From the NCBI RefSeq assembly GCF_900100185.1, contig NZ_FNEN01000018.1, positions 1 through 46,388 on the forward strand: a stretch of 46,388 nucleotides of DNA, given 5' to 3'. The position numbers were made by a program, and so were the translations under genes. This document shows positions 8,525 through 16,094 of the stretch, piece by piece. The first letter of the stretch is position 1; each line of letters opens with the position of its first letter. This DNA is from Natribacillus halophilus (lineage in GTDB: Bacteria; Bacillota; Bacilli; Bacillales; Marinococcaceae). Below the pieces are notes generated by a model, which saw nothing but the letters and a program-made list of their open reading frames with translations, did no database searches and was not told the origin of the DNA.

Positions 8525-10588
8525 TTATGACTTGCGGTCGTCGTCATTATTCTGTTCATCTTCGCGCTCACGCTCTGCTGTTTCAGCCTCTTCACTGGTT
8601 TCGGTCGTTTCACTCGTATCCTCGCCGCTATCTTCGGATTGTGAACCGATATTGACTTTCACGTTCTCATCGTCCACGGGATCGGCATCTCCTGAATTCT
8701 GAAGCGCCTCTTCCTGCGTTTGGTTCGAATGGTGGCCTTCAGGCAATTTCCCGTCTTCAATGAGTGAGTAGATTTGATCAGCGTCCAATGTTTCGAGCTC
8801 CAACAGGTGCTCGGCCACAAGTTCTAGTCTATCTTTATTCTCGGTTAAGATCTGGCGGCAACGCTCGTAACTTTCCATAATAATTCTTTGTACTTCTTTA
8901 TCAATCTCATGCGCGATCGCATCGGAATAGTTGGGCTCATTTTGAATATCGCGACCGAGAAACACTTGACCTCCTCCGGAAGATCCGAATTGCAACGGCC
9001 CCAATTTCTCGCTCATGCCATACTCCATCACCATTTTACGCGCAATGGCAGTGGCCCGCTGGAAGTCATTGTGGGCTCCGGTGCTCGCTTCCCCGAAGAT
9101 GATATCTTCGGATACGCGCCCACCCAGTAAGCCGACAATTTTATCAAGCAGCTCCGGTTTCGTCATAAAGTAGCGATCTTCCTTCGGAAGCATCATGGCA
9201 TATCCGCCCGCTTGCCCACGGGGAACGATGGTTACTTTATGCACGGCATCCGCGTTTTCCAACTTGACACCCACGACAGTGTGACCGGCTTCGTGAAAGG
9301 CGACAATGTTCTTTTCTTTATCGGAAATGACTCTTGTTTTCTTGGCAGGTCCGGCAATCACGCGATCGATCGCCTCCTCAACGTGCACCATTTTAATCTT
9401 GACACTGTTCGCTCTCGCGGCGACCAACGCAGCTTCATTGAGAAGATTTTCCAAGTCGGCACCTGAAAATCCAGGTGTTCGCTGTGCAATCATGTCAAGC
9501 TGTACATCTTCGTCCATCGGCTTTTCACGAACGTGGACTTTGAGTACGTCTTCACGTCCCTTTACATCCGGCAAACCGACGGTAATCTGACGGTCGAAAC
9601 GGCCGGGACGCAAAAGCGCGGGGTCGAGCACATCGGAACGGTTGGTCGCGGCAATGATAATAATCCCTTCATTACCTTCAAACCCATCCATTTCTACGAG
9701 CAACTGGTTCAACGTTTGTTCACGTTCATCGTGACCGCCGCCGACACCGGCGCCACGTTGGCGGCCCACAGCGTCCAGTTCATCGATAAAAATGATACAG
9801 GGTGCATTGTTTTTGGCGTTGTTAAACAGATCCCGTACCCTTGACGCACCGACACCGACGAACATTTCCACGAAATCGGAGCCGCTGATCGAGAAGAAAG
9901 GCACGCCTGCTTCACCGGCGACCGCGCGACCGAGTAACGTTTTACCCGTCCCCGGCGGTCCTACGAGGAGAACCCCTTTCGGTATTCGCGCTCCGATGTT
10001 GGCGAACTTGCGCGGATCCTTGAGGAAGTCCACGATCTCGACGAGTTCCTGTTTTTCCTCTTCGGCACCGGCCACATCTTTAAAGCGGGCTTTTTTCTTG
10101 TCCGATTCCTGCTGCATTTTCGCTTTGCTCTTGCCGAAGTTCATCATTTTGTTTCCTCCGCCTTGCATCTGACTGAGCAAGAAGAAGAAAAGGATAAATA
10201 TAATGATGAACGGCACCACTGCGACGAGGAACGTCATCCAGCCGCCCGTTTCTTCGGCAGGTTCCGTATTGATCGTCGTCAACGACTCATTCGTTTCGAT
10301 CGCATCCAGTAACATGTTTGTAATTTCGGCATTACGCAGAATGTACGCCGTGAATTCATTCGCTTCGTCTTCGTCTCCGCCATTAACCAATTCACCCTCC
10401 ACGAGGTAAACTTCCATTTCGGGCTGAACGGTCATCGAGGCAATCTCGTCTTGTTCAAGTGCTTGCAGAAATTCATCCGTATTCATCATCTCATCTTCAA
10501 CCGGATCATCTGTAAACAGTTGAACAATCCCGATAAGTATGAGAAGAATTAATAACCAAAAAAAAGTGTATCTCACTGTTCGGCTCAT
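8525..10588 (-). CDS. ftsH: ATP-dependent zinc metalloprotease FtsH
   Basis: Membrane-bound AAA+ protease that degrades membrane and regulatory proteins. The 687-aa product has membrane segments at about 9-25 and 118-139 with an acidic extracytoplasmic loop, Walker A GPPGTGKT (210-217), Walker [10 protein letters not shown], an arginine-finger region ending LLRPGRFDR, and the zinc site HEAGH (432-436). GGGAGGAGG upstream supports the start. The last about 60 residues are extremely rich in Glu, Asp, Ser and Thr, making the protein about 50 residues longer than B. subtilis FtsH; this fits a halophile. Confidence 0.97.
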   Translation of the reverse strand: MSRTVRYTFFWLLILLILIGIVQLFTDDPVEDEMMNTDEFLQALEQDEIASMTVQPEMEVYLVEGELVNGGDEDEANEFTAYILRNAEITNMLLDAIETNESLTTINTEPAEETGGWMTFLVAVVPFIIIFILFFFLLSQMQGGGNKMMNFGKSKAKMQQESDKKKARFKDVAGAEEEKQELVEIVDFLKDPRKFANIGARIPKGVLLVGPPGTGKTLLGRAVAGEAGVPFFSISGSDFVEMFVGVGASRVRDLFNNAKNNAPCIIFIDELDAVGRQRGAGVGGGHDEREQTLNQLLVEMDGFEGNEGIIIIAATNRSDVLDPALLRPGRFDRQITVGLPDVKGREDVLKVHVREKPMDEDVQLDMIAQRTPGFSGADLENLLNEAALVAARANSVKIKMVHVEEAIDRVIAGPAKKTRVISDKEKNIVAFHEAGHTVVGVKLENADAVHKVTIVPRGQAGGYAMMLPKEDRYFMTKPELLDKIVGLLGGRVSEDIIFGEASTGAHNDFQRATAIARKMVMEYGMSEKLGPLQFGSSGGGQVFLGRDIQNEPNYSDAIAHEIDKEVQRIIMESYERCRQILTENKDRLELVAEHLLELETLDADQIYSLIEDGKLPEGHHSNQTQEEALQNSGDADPVDDENVKVNIGSQSEDSGEDTSETTETSEEAETAEREREDEQNNDDDRKS

Positions 10589-10625
10589 TCCTGACCTCCT
10601 CCCGCAGGTAACACAACAAAGGTAA

Positions 10626-10654
10626 TCTTATCACATTTGCTCTTTCAGTCCAAT
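10626..10654 (-). promoter_or_regulatory. Candidate ftsH promoter
   Basis: The minus strand shows TTGGAC (10649-10654), 17 bp, TAAGAT (10626-10631), directly after the hpt stop and about 38 nt before the ftsH start codon. Confidence 0.5.
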
Positions 10655-11197
10655 TCAAGAATCTCGATAAATGTCCGGCTTCAGGATACCGATATAGGGG
10701 AGGTTGCGGTATCGTTCAGCGTAGTCGAGGCCATAACCCACCACAAATTCGTCCGGCACTGTGAAACCGGCGATATCTGGAACAATATCAGCTTTTCGCC
10801 CTTCCGGTTTATCCAACAATGTCACAATCTTCACGGAGTTCGCTTTCCGATGATGAAATAGGCTGACGAGATAACTCAATGTTAAACCGCTATCTATAAT
10901 ATCTTCAATAATGATGATATCTCTGCCTTCTACAGAGGAATCGAGGTCTTTGACAATTTTAACTTCCCCGGAAGACGTCATTTGGTTCCCGTAGCTGGAA
11001 ACGTCCATGAAGTCAATTTCAAGATGGGCATTAATGGAACGAGTCAAATCAGCCATAAAAGGCATCGCCCCTTTTAATACTCCGATGACAAGGGGGAAAC
11101 GATGCTGGTATTCACGGGTGATTCGCTCCCCGATTTCCTCTTTTTTTACTTTTATTTCATCGGCACTGATCAAAACTTTTTCAATGTCTTCCTTCAT
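10655..11197 (-). CDS. hpt: Hypoxanthine (guanine) phosphoribosyltransferase
   Basis: Salvages hypoxanthine and guanine using PRPP. The 180-aa product shows [19 protein letters not shown], the PRPP loop [18 protein letters not shown], the base-binding segment [10 protein letters not shown] and a C-terminal [25 protein letters not shown] stands unusually close to the ATG, with a GGGTG about 10 nt upstream as the alternative. It follows tilS by 36 nt in one transcription unit; tilS-hpt-ftsH is a conserved order in Bacillaceae. Confidence 0.96.
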   Translation of the reverse strand: MKEDIEKVLISADEIKVKKEEIGERITREYQHRFPLVIGVLKGAMPFMADLTRSINAHLEIDFMDVSSYGNQMTSSGEVKIVKDLDSSVEGRDIIIIEDIIDSGLTLSYLVSLFHHRKANSVKIVTLLDKPEGRKADIVPDIAGFTVPDEFVVGYGLDYAERYRNLPYIGILKPDIYRDS

Positions 11198-11233
11198 TCT
11201 CCCTGGACACCCTCGTTTTCGTATCTTATTATG

Positions 11234-12610
11234 TCAAACGCCCTTAAAAGTTATCAGCAGGTACTCGCCGTCCCGGGCATGACGGCCCGCATCTTCATTT
11301 TTTTTAAGCAAGGGAACCCATAATACGGTACCTTTCGCGTCTGTCACGACCGGCCAGCGACTACGCTCCGGGCGTGGCACCTTGGCATCGATCATGACCT
11401 GTTTCAGTTTCTGCGTGCCGCCGAGACCAAGGGGGCGGATGACGTCCCCGGGTAGACGTGTCCGCACCAGTAATGGCAACGAAAGCGTTGCTAACGGGCA
11501 ACAATAAGTGGCTTCATCATGAGGAACACGCTCTTTGACGTGTTTAAAGCAAAGACTTCCCATTTCGGAATCCACTTTTGCCGGGAATTCATACAGCGCC
11601 TTCGGCCATTCATCCCGTTCAGTTCCCTTCGCCCCCTTATGATTCGCAAGATGTAGCTGTCCATAATTGCGACGCGCGTACACCCCTTCGGGGAACGACC
11701 GCTCTGCTGATGGATATCGGCTCGCCATTAAAGCCAAACATTCATCGATATGTACACGGGAAAACTGCGTATGCTTTTGCTCGTACAGATAATTCAATAG
11801 TAAGTGAATCGCTCGCCGTTGTAAAGGAATAGGGTATTGACGGAATGGCGTGATTTCCAGTTTGTACCCATCCGGTTGTTTCTCCGTCGTCTCGGAGATG
11901 ATTTTTTCCGCCTGTTCATGTAAATAGATCGCGTCATCTCTCACATCTTCTGCAAATGTTTGAAAATGGGCGTGTACTTCCCTGTTTTCACGTTTCAATG
12001 TTGGCAACAGATGATTTCGCACGCGGTTTCTCGTATAGTCGTCTTTCTCATTGCTCGTATCTTCCCGCCATGGCACGCTGTACGCCCGAGCATACGCGAT
12101 AAGCTCCGCTTTGGTTAGCGCCAGCAACGGCCGCACAAGCTTTCCCAGCCCAAAGGGGCGATGAGCGGCGATGCCGATTTGTCCTCCATAATAGTTTATG
12201 CCACGCATTTGCTGCATCAGGATCGTCTCCACCTGATCATCTCCGTGATGAGCCGTCGCCAGTCTGTCCACGTTTTCAGATGCCATGATTTCGGAAAAAA
12301 ATTCATACCGCATCTCCCGACTCACGCGCTGAATCGAACGGCTTGACGGCAAATCCAGTTTTTTGTAAAAAAAAGGGATGTCGTTCTCCCGGCAAAACTG
12401 TTCGACAAGCTTTTCATCTGCAAATGCATCGACACGAAGGCCGTGATTACAATGGACAGCCATGACGGTCACGCCATAAACATGCCTGTTCGAGTGAAGA
12501 TAATGGAGCAGAGCCATCGAATCGACGCCACCGGAAACGGCGACGAGCACTGCAGTTCCGGGAGGGAACATCTCGTGGCGAGAAGCAAATGTCTCGATTT
12601 TATGTTTCAT
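11234..12610 (-). CDS. tilS: tRNA(Ile)-lysidine synthase
   Basis: Ligates lysine to C34 of tRNA-Ile(CAU) so that it reads AUA; essential. The 458-aa product has the N-type ATP pyrophosphatase loop AVSGGVDSMALLH (about 24-36), HHGDDQVETILMQQMRG, and the C-terminal domain with PGDVIRPLGLGGTQKLKQV. The ATG at 12610 lies inside the last codons of the upstream exporter gene (11-nt overlap) with GGGGAG about 12 nt before it, so translation is probably coupled to that gene. Upstream in-frame residues opening with MPSRAVS are rejected. Confidence 0.95.
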   Translation of the reverse strand: MKHKIETFASRHEMFPPGTAVLVAVSGGVDSMALLHYLHSNRHVYGVTVMAVHCNHGLRVDAFADEKLVEQFCRENDIPFFYKKLDLPSSRSIQRVSREMRYEFFSEIMASENVDRLATAHHGDDQVETILMQQMRGINYYGGQIGIAAHRPFGLGKLVRPLLALTKAELIAYARAYSVPWREDTSNEKDDYTRNRVRNHLLPTLKRENREVHAHFQTFAEDVRDDAIYLHEQAEKIISETTEKQPDGYKLEITPFRQYPIPLQRRAIHLLLNYLYEQKHTQFSRVHIDECLALMASRYPSAERSFPEGVYARRNYGQLHLANHKGAKGTERDEWPKALYEFPAKVDSEMGSLCFKHVKERVPHDEATYCCPLATLSLPLLVRTRLPGDVIRPLGLGGTQKLKQVMIDAKVPRPERSRWPVVTDAKGTVLWVPLLKKNEDAGRHARDGEYLLITFKGV

Positions 12611-13037
12611 ATTTTTGATCGACTCCCCTGCCAATGGAAAATATCGAAAGAGCGAACACGACACCGCCCGCGATGGCACCGGCGTGCAAAAGTGTCCCCG
12701 ACCCTTGCGACAACCCTTCTATGTAATTTTCCTCGACAAATGCCAACATCGTTTCATATGCTTTTCCGCCGGGGACGAGCGGAATAATGCCAGGGATTAT
12801 GAACGTTGTTACGGGAACATTATGGCGCTGCGATAACCAGTAACTGACGAGTGAAGCAGCAAAAGCGGCGACCGCCGTCGCGGCGATGAAGGAAACATCG
12901 ATTCTTTGAAACGCACTGTATATCGTCCAGGCAAGGACGCCGATCAATCCGATCCGCCATAATAGGCGATAGGGCGTGTTAAAAATAATCGCGAACGCCA
13001 CCGTTGCCATAAAACAAATCAAGATTTCCCACATCAT
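12600..13037 (-). CDS. Threonine/serine exporter family, small subunit (YjjB/ThrE C-terminal type)
   Basis: A 145-aa integral membrane protein with about four to five hydrophobic segments, including ILICFMATVAFAIIF, FIAATAVAAFAASLVSYW and LLHAGAIAGGVVFALSIFSI. The conserved motif IIPGIIPLVPGGKAYETML is typical of the DUF3815/YjjB half of ThrE-like exporters. It is paired with the YjjP-like gene 10 nt upstream. ATGs at 13037 and 13034 are both possible; GGAGG sits 4 and 7 nt away. It overlaps tilS by 11 nt. In E. coli the YjjPB pair is linked to succinate export and ThrE to threonine/serine, so the substrate here is open. Confidence 0.85.
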   Translation of the reverse strand: MMWEILICFMATVAFAIIFNTPYRLLWRIGLIGVLAWTIYSAFQRIDVSFIAATAVAAFAASLVSYWLSQRHNVPVTTFIIPGIIPLVPGGKAYETMLAFVEENYIEGLSQGSGTLLHAGAIAGGVVFALSIFSIGRGVDQKYET

Positions 13038-13047
13038 GCCACCTCCC

Positions 13048-13806
13048 TCACGGCAAAAACAATGATACAGCGGTGGCCACGCCGGCTGCGATCGATAACG
13101 AGGTCAGGGCTGCTTCAGCCCCGCGTGCGAGTCCCGAGATTAAATCCCCATTCATTAAATCCCGCGCCGAATTCGTCAACGGAATCCCGGGGACAAGCGG
13201 AATCAATGTACCGATAATCACTTGATCCACATTCGTACCATAGCCGCTATGCACTAAAGTTAAGGCAGTGACCCCCCCGAAAAATGCGGCGAGATACTCC
13301 GAGAAAAATTTCGCGTGCAAATAATGCTGGAATAGAACGAGAGATAACGCAGAGATGAGCCCTCCTACCGCAGCCGGGATCATATCGAACATCGAACTAC
13401 CCACTAAATATGAAAATGTCCCTCCCCCAACGCCGGAGGCAATGTAAATGAGCCAGAGCGGATAATTCATACGGGCAGCCGAAATTTTAAGCAGTTCCTG
13501 ATGAGCCTCACCCACATCGAGATGCCCAAACGCGAAATCGCGGGAAAGCTGATTCACTTCCGTCACTTTATTTAAATCCTGGAAACGATCGACAATCCGG
13601 ATCATCTGCATTAGATTATCGCCATCTTCATGAGCGCCTGTTAAAAAAACACCTGTCGTCGTCACGAAGCTATGAACGTTTCTCATGCCACCCGCGATAG
13701 CCATACGGTTCATGATCTCTTCCGCCCGGTACGTCTCCGCCCCGTAAGTAACCATGAGCTTTCCGGCGAACAGACATAAATCGATCAAGCGTTCATTTTG
13801 TGCCAT
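13048..13806 (-). CDS. Threonine/serine exporter family, large subunit (YjjP/ThrE N-terminal type)
   Basis: A 252-aa protein with an N-terminal cytoplasmic domain (LMVTYGAETYRAEEIMNRMA and VTTTGVFLT, the DUF1212 signature) and five hydrophobic segments in the C-terminal half, ending in SLSIAAGVATAVSLFLP. It should form the transporter with the YjjB-like protein. AGGGGA lies 8 nt before the ATG at 13806. Both genes sit between yabT and tilS, where B. subtilis has none, next to a mobile-looking element whose edge supplies a TTGACA just upstream. Confidence 0.85.
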   Translation of the reverse strand: MAQNERLIDLCLFAGKLMVTYGAETYRAEEIMNRMAIAGGMRNVHSFVTTTGVFLTGAHEDGDNLMQMIRIVDRFQDLNKVTEVNQLSRDFAFGHLDVGEAHQELLKISAARMNYPLWLIYIASGVGGGTFSYLVGSSMFDMIPAAVGGLISALSLVLFQHYLHAKFFSEYLAAFFGGVTALTLVHSGYGTNVDQVIIGTLIPLVPGIPLTNSARDLMNGDLISGLARGAEAALTSLSIAAGVATAVSLFLP

Positions 13807-13821
13807 CACTGCTGTCCCCTA

Positions 13822-13849
13822 ACCTTAATCGATCACACCCCTCTGTCAA
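13822..13849 (-). promoter_or_regulatory. Candidate promoter of the exporter-tilS operon
   Basis: The minus strand shows TTGACA (13844-13849), 16 bp, TAAGGT (13822-13827), ending about 15 nt before the exporter start codon. The -35 spans the boundary of the repeat element, so the insertion may have helped build this promoter. The -10 is weak. Confidence 0.35.
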
Positions 13850-14308
13850 GGTAAAGTCAAAGTAAAACGATTTTTAAGGGAAATAAAAATCGCCTTTCTA
13901 AGACGAGCCCGAGGGAGATCACATCGCCCTCTCGGATTGGTTCGATCTCCGCGAGGGATGATAACGTGATTCTTGGTCCCTCTCGGAGTGAGATACCCTG
14001 CCTTTGGGGTATAACAACGCGCTTCTGGTCCCTCTCGGAGTGAGATGCCTTGCTTTTGGGGTATAACAACGCGCTTCTGGTCCCTCTCGGAGTGAGATGC
14101 CCTGCTTTTGGGGTATAACAACGCGCTTCTGCTCCCTCTCGGAGTGAGATGCCCTGCTTTTGGGGTATAACACCGCGCTTCTGGTCCCTCTCGGAGTGAG
14201 ATACCCTGCCTTTGGGGTATAACAACGCGATTCAAGTGTCATAAAGATCGGAGCGATCTCCGTTCCCTCGGATATCCGCGAATATATTTGGACTTTGACG
14301 GACCCGTG
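13847..14308 (+). mobile_element. Non-coding TIR-bounded element 1 carrying a 52-bp tandem array
   Basis: A 462-bp segment starts CAAGGTAAAGTCAAAGT, and its right end, read in reverse complement, starts CACGGGTCCGTCAAAGT: inverted termini with 12 of 17 matches, including a perfect GTCAAAGT (13856-13863 versus 14292-14299). It is flanked by perfect 10-bp direct repeats ACCCCTCTGT (13837-13846 and 14309-14318), a candidate target duplication that reaches the yabT stop codon. The left 50 bp match element 2 at 45883. There is no transposase gene, so it would be mobilised in trans, MITE-like. Confidence 0.7.
13975..14234 (+). repeat. Five tandem 52-bp units
   Basis: Near-identical units start at 13975, 14027, 14079, 14131 and 14183, with a degenerate unit of about 51 bp before them (from about 13924). 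Units 1 and 5 share ATACCCTGCCTTT, while inner units 2-4 share an ATGCC variant. Each can form ATACCC/GGGTAT or its G-U version. Because 52 is not a multiple of 3 and a unit has no stop in any minus-strand frame, three long overlapping reading frames (13846-14235, 13857-14225, 13919-14242) arise. None has a credible ribosome site, and they are not called as genes. Confidence 0.95.
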
Positions 14309-14317
14309 ACCCCTCTG

Positions 14318-15319
14318 TTAAATGACTTGTCCTACCCAGTATAAAGCAGATGCGAGCAATAGAAAAGAAATGACTAAAACGACGTCGACGGAGCTGAACC
14401 CCTGTCTGCGCCCGCCCCCTTTTTGTTTTTTTCTTTTCTTTTTTTGGTGGTTTGCAGATTTTTGCTGCGCTTGGGAAGAGGGGTCCTTACTTAAAGGTTT
14501 TGCTTCTTTGGAAATAATATGCATCAGCGCTTGCCGCATTTTTTCGGCATCTGCAAATTGACCGAATAACGCCTTTTTCAGCCATTGTTGATAAGGAGAA
14601 AGCACGCGCGAACCTTCAATATGAGCGATGAGTGTTTCCTTGCCGTCACGCCCTTTTTCAAATCTTTTTTTGTAAGTCATGTTCAGCAATATCATGGCAG
14701 CGGCAAATAAATCGTAGGTGGGCTCGGCTTTCCGGTCCCCCAAACCCCAATAACCACGATCAAAAAATTCCGTATATTCTTTCACAGAACGGCCCAGGAC
14801 TGTTGTTCCACCAACATCGAGCCACCGCACTCGATAAGGAGGGCCGCCGACGACGATGAGATTGTCCGGTTTTAAATCCCCAAATACCCAACCGGCCCGA
14901 TGCAAGCGGTCTAAATCCCCCAACAGCTGCACGATGAGAACGGGCCCCCATTCTTTCCCGTGCCGGTCTATATGGTTAAAGAGTGTCTCCCCCTGTAAAT
15001 ATTCCATGACATAAAACGGATACTTCCGTCCGTTAATATAGACATCATCGGCATCGATGAAAGAAGGCCCAAGTATGTGACCTTGGACCTTGGCAAAATG
15101 CTTTAAAACGTTCACCTCAGAGGTGATGGACATACTGTTGTTACCGACTTTAAGCGCGACCTCACCCTCTCTGGCCTCGGCCAAATAAACGACCCCTGTC
15201 GCTCCCCGTCCCAGTATGCCACGAATATGATAAGGCTTACGATACCATTTCCCGAGTAACCTCGTCCCGTTTGGAAGGTCAGGAGCCTCGTTCTTCAAGG
15301 TATGGTTCTTCTTTTCCAC
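14318..15319 (-). CDS. yabT: Membrane-anchored serine/threonine protein kinase (YabT-like)
   Basis: A 333-aa Hanks-type kinase: glycine loop GRGATGVVY (about 38-46), catalytic lysine in VALKVG, catalytic loop VFGDLKPDN, and WLDVGG in place of the usual DFG. Then follow a very basic linker KKKRKKQKGGGRRQG (about 295-310) and one membrane segment at the C terminus (VVLVISFLLLASALYWV). B. subtilis YabT is DNA-activated and phosphorylates RecA in sporulation; the basic linker fits DNA contact. The start is GTG at 15319 with AAGGAG about 11 nt upstream, overlapping yabS by 41 nt. Confidence 0.92.
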   Translation of the reverse strand: MEKKNHTLKNEAPDLPNGTRLLGKWYRKPYHIRGILGRGATGVVYLAEAREGEVALKVGNNSMSITSEVNVLKHFAKVQGHILGPSFIDADDVYINGRKYPFYVMEYLQGETLFNHIDRHGKEWGPVLIVQLLGDLDRLHRAGWVFGDLKPDNLIVVGGPPYRVRWLDVGGTTVLGRSVKEYTEFFDRGYWGLGDRKAEPTYDLFAAAMILLNMTYKKRFEKGRDGKETLIAHIEGSRVLSPYQQWLKKALFGQFADAEKMRQALMHIISKEAKPLSKDPSSQAQQKSANHQKKKRKKQKGGGRRQGFSSVDVVLVISFLLLASALYWVGQVI

Positions 15320-16019
15320 GAGAGATCAAGCTCCTTTTTCTCAACTTCCCGAACTGTTGGAGTGTCGCTTTTAATGCTGGTCCGGTCGGTGTCACTCCGC
15401 CTGTTGTGATCTTTTGAAAAATGCCGCTCAGCTGTTCCATGCCACTCGTCCATTCGCGAAGGACGTCCACATCCTTCTTCTTTCCCGGGAAGGCAAGTAC
15501 CATAAATCGATTACTTCCGCCCCGGGAAGACATGCTGATCGATAGATCGATTAACGCGTCTTGTACCGTCGGTAATTTGGTACGCATGCTTGCGCTCGTA
15601 TCAACGAGAATCGCCACTTCCAGATTAACCGTCTCCCCAATCTCGTCAACGACTTCCATAACCTCTCCGCGCTTTTCCGGAGGCAGTTCATCCCACTCTT
15701 GCTCTTTACCTAAAATTTGTGACAGTTCTTGATTGACCACTCCCTGGAGGGTTTGTGTCATCGCTTGTGTCGTCACCATTTGCACGGTTTGGGCGAGCTG
15801 TTTCTTGTAAACGATCTGCTGGATTCCGCCACCGGCCAACGCAATATTTTCAATTTCTGTCTGCGCCTGTTCATTCATCGCGCTTTCTTCAAGCACCCCG
15901 ATGACATTCACCGCTATCTGCTGCTCGTTGGCCAGTGCAGCAATCGCGGAAGGATCCCCTCCTTCATTGGAACATCCGTCTGTGATGAGTAAAATCTGCC
16001 TTAATGTTCCCGTATTCAT
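15279..16019 (-). CDS. yabS: VWA-domain protein (YabS-like)
   Basis: A 246-aa soluble protein whose MIDAS-type motif AILVDTSASM sits in the middle (about 140-150), after an N-terminal Rossmann-like half (RQILLITDGCSNEGGDPSAI). Its role is unknown; it is always near spoIIE and yabT and presumably acts in sporulation. The ATG at 16019 is preferred because AGGGGAGG lies 8 nt before it and the product then begins MNTGTLRQILLITDG as in the family; ATG 16025 is too close to that site. It follows spoIIE by 75 nt and overlaps yabT. Confidence 0.88.
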   Translation of the reverse strand: MNTGTLRQILLITDGCSNEGGDPSAIAALANEQQIAVNVIGVLEESAMNEQAQTEIENIALAGGGIQQIVYKKQLAQTVQMVTTQAMTQTLQGVVNQELSQILGKEQEWDELPPEKRGEVMEVVDEIGETVNLEVAILVDTSASMRTKLPTVQDALIDLSISMSSRGGSNRFMVLAFPGKKKDVDVLREWTSGMEQLSGIFQKITTGGVTPTGPALKATLQQFGKLRKRSLISRGKEEPYLEERGS

Positions 16020-16094
16020 CGACATAGCCTCCCCTTCCTGAGTCATGATTGATTTACATCCATCATTGACCATTACGGGAGGCATTATACCTCA

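Noticed and set aside
13847-13863. CtsR heat-shock operator in the GGTAAAGTCAAAGT terminus
   Set aside because: It resembles the GGTCAAA heptads but the first heptad lacks the C and the spacing is wrong. It is also the shared end of two repeat elements.
13856-14234. CRISPR array
   Set aside because: The whole 52-bp unit is repeated with no variable spacers and no cas genes nearby.
13846-14235. Repeat-encoded proteins in three frames
   Set aside because: All arise from one 52-bp unit lacking stops. No ribosome sites, and frames are equivalent, so coding is unlikely.
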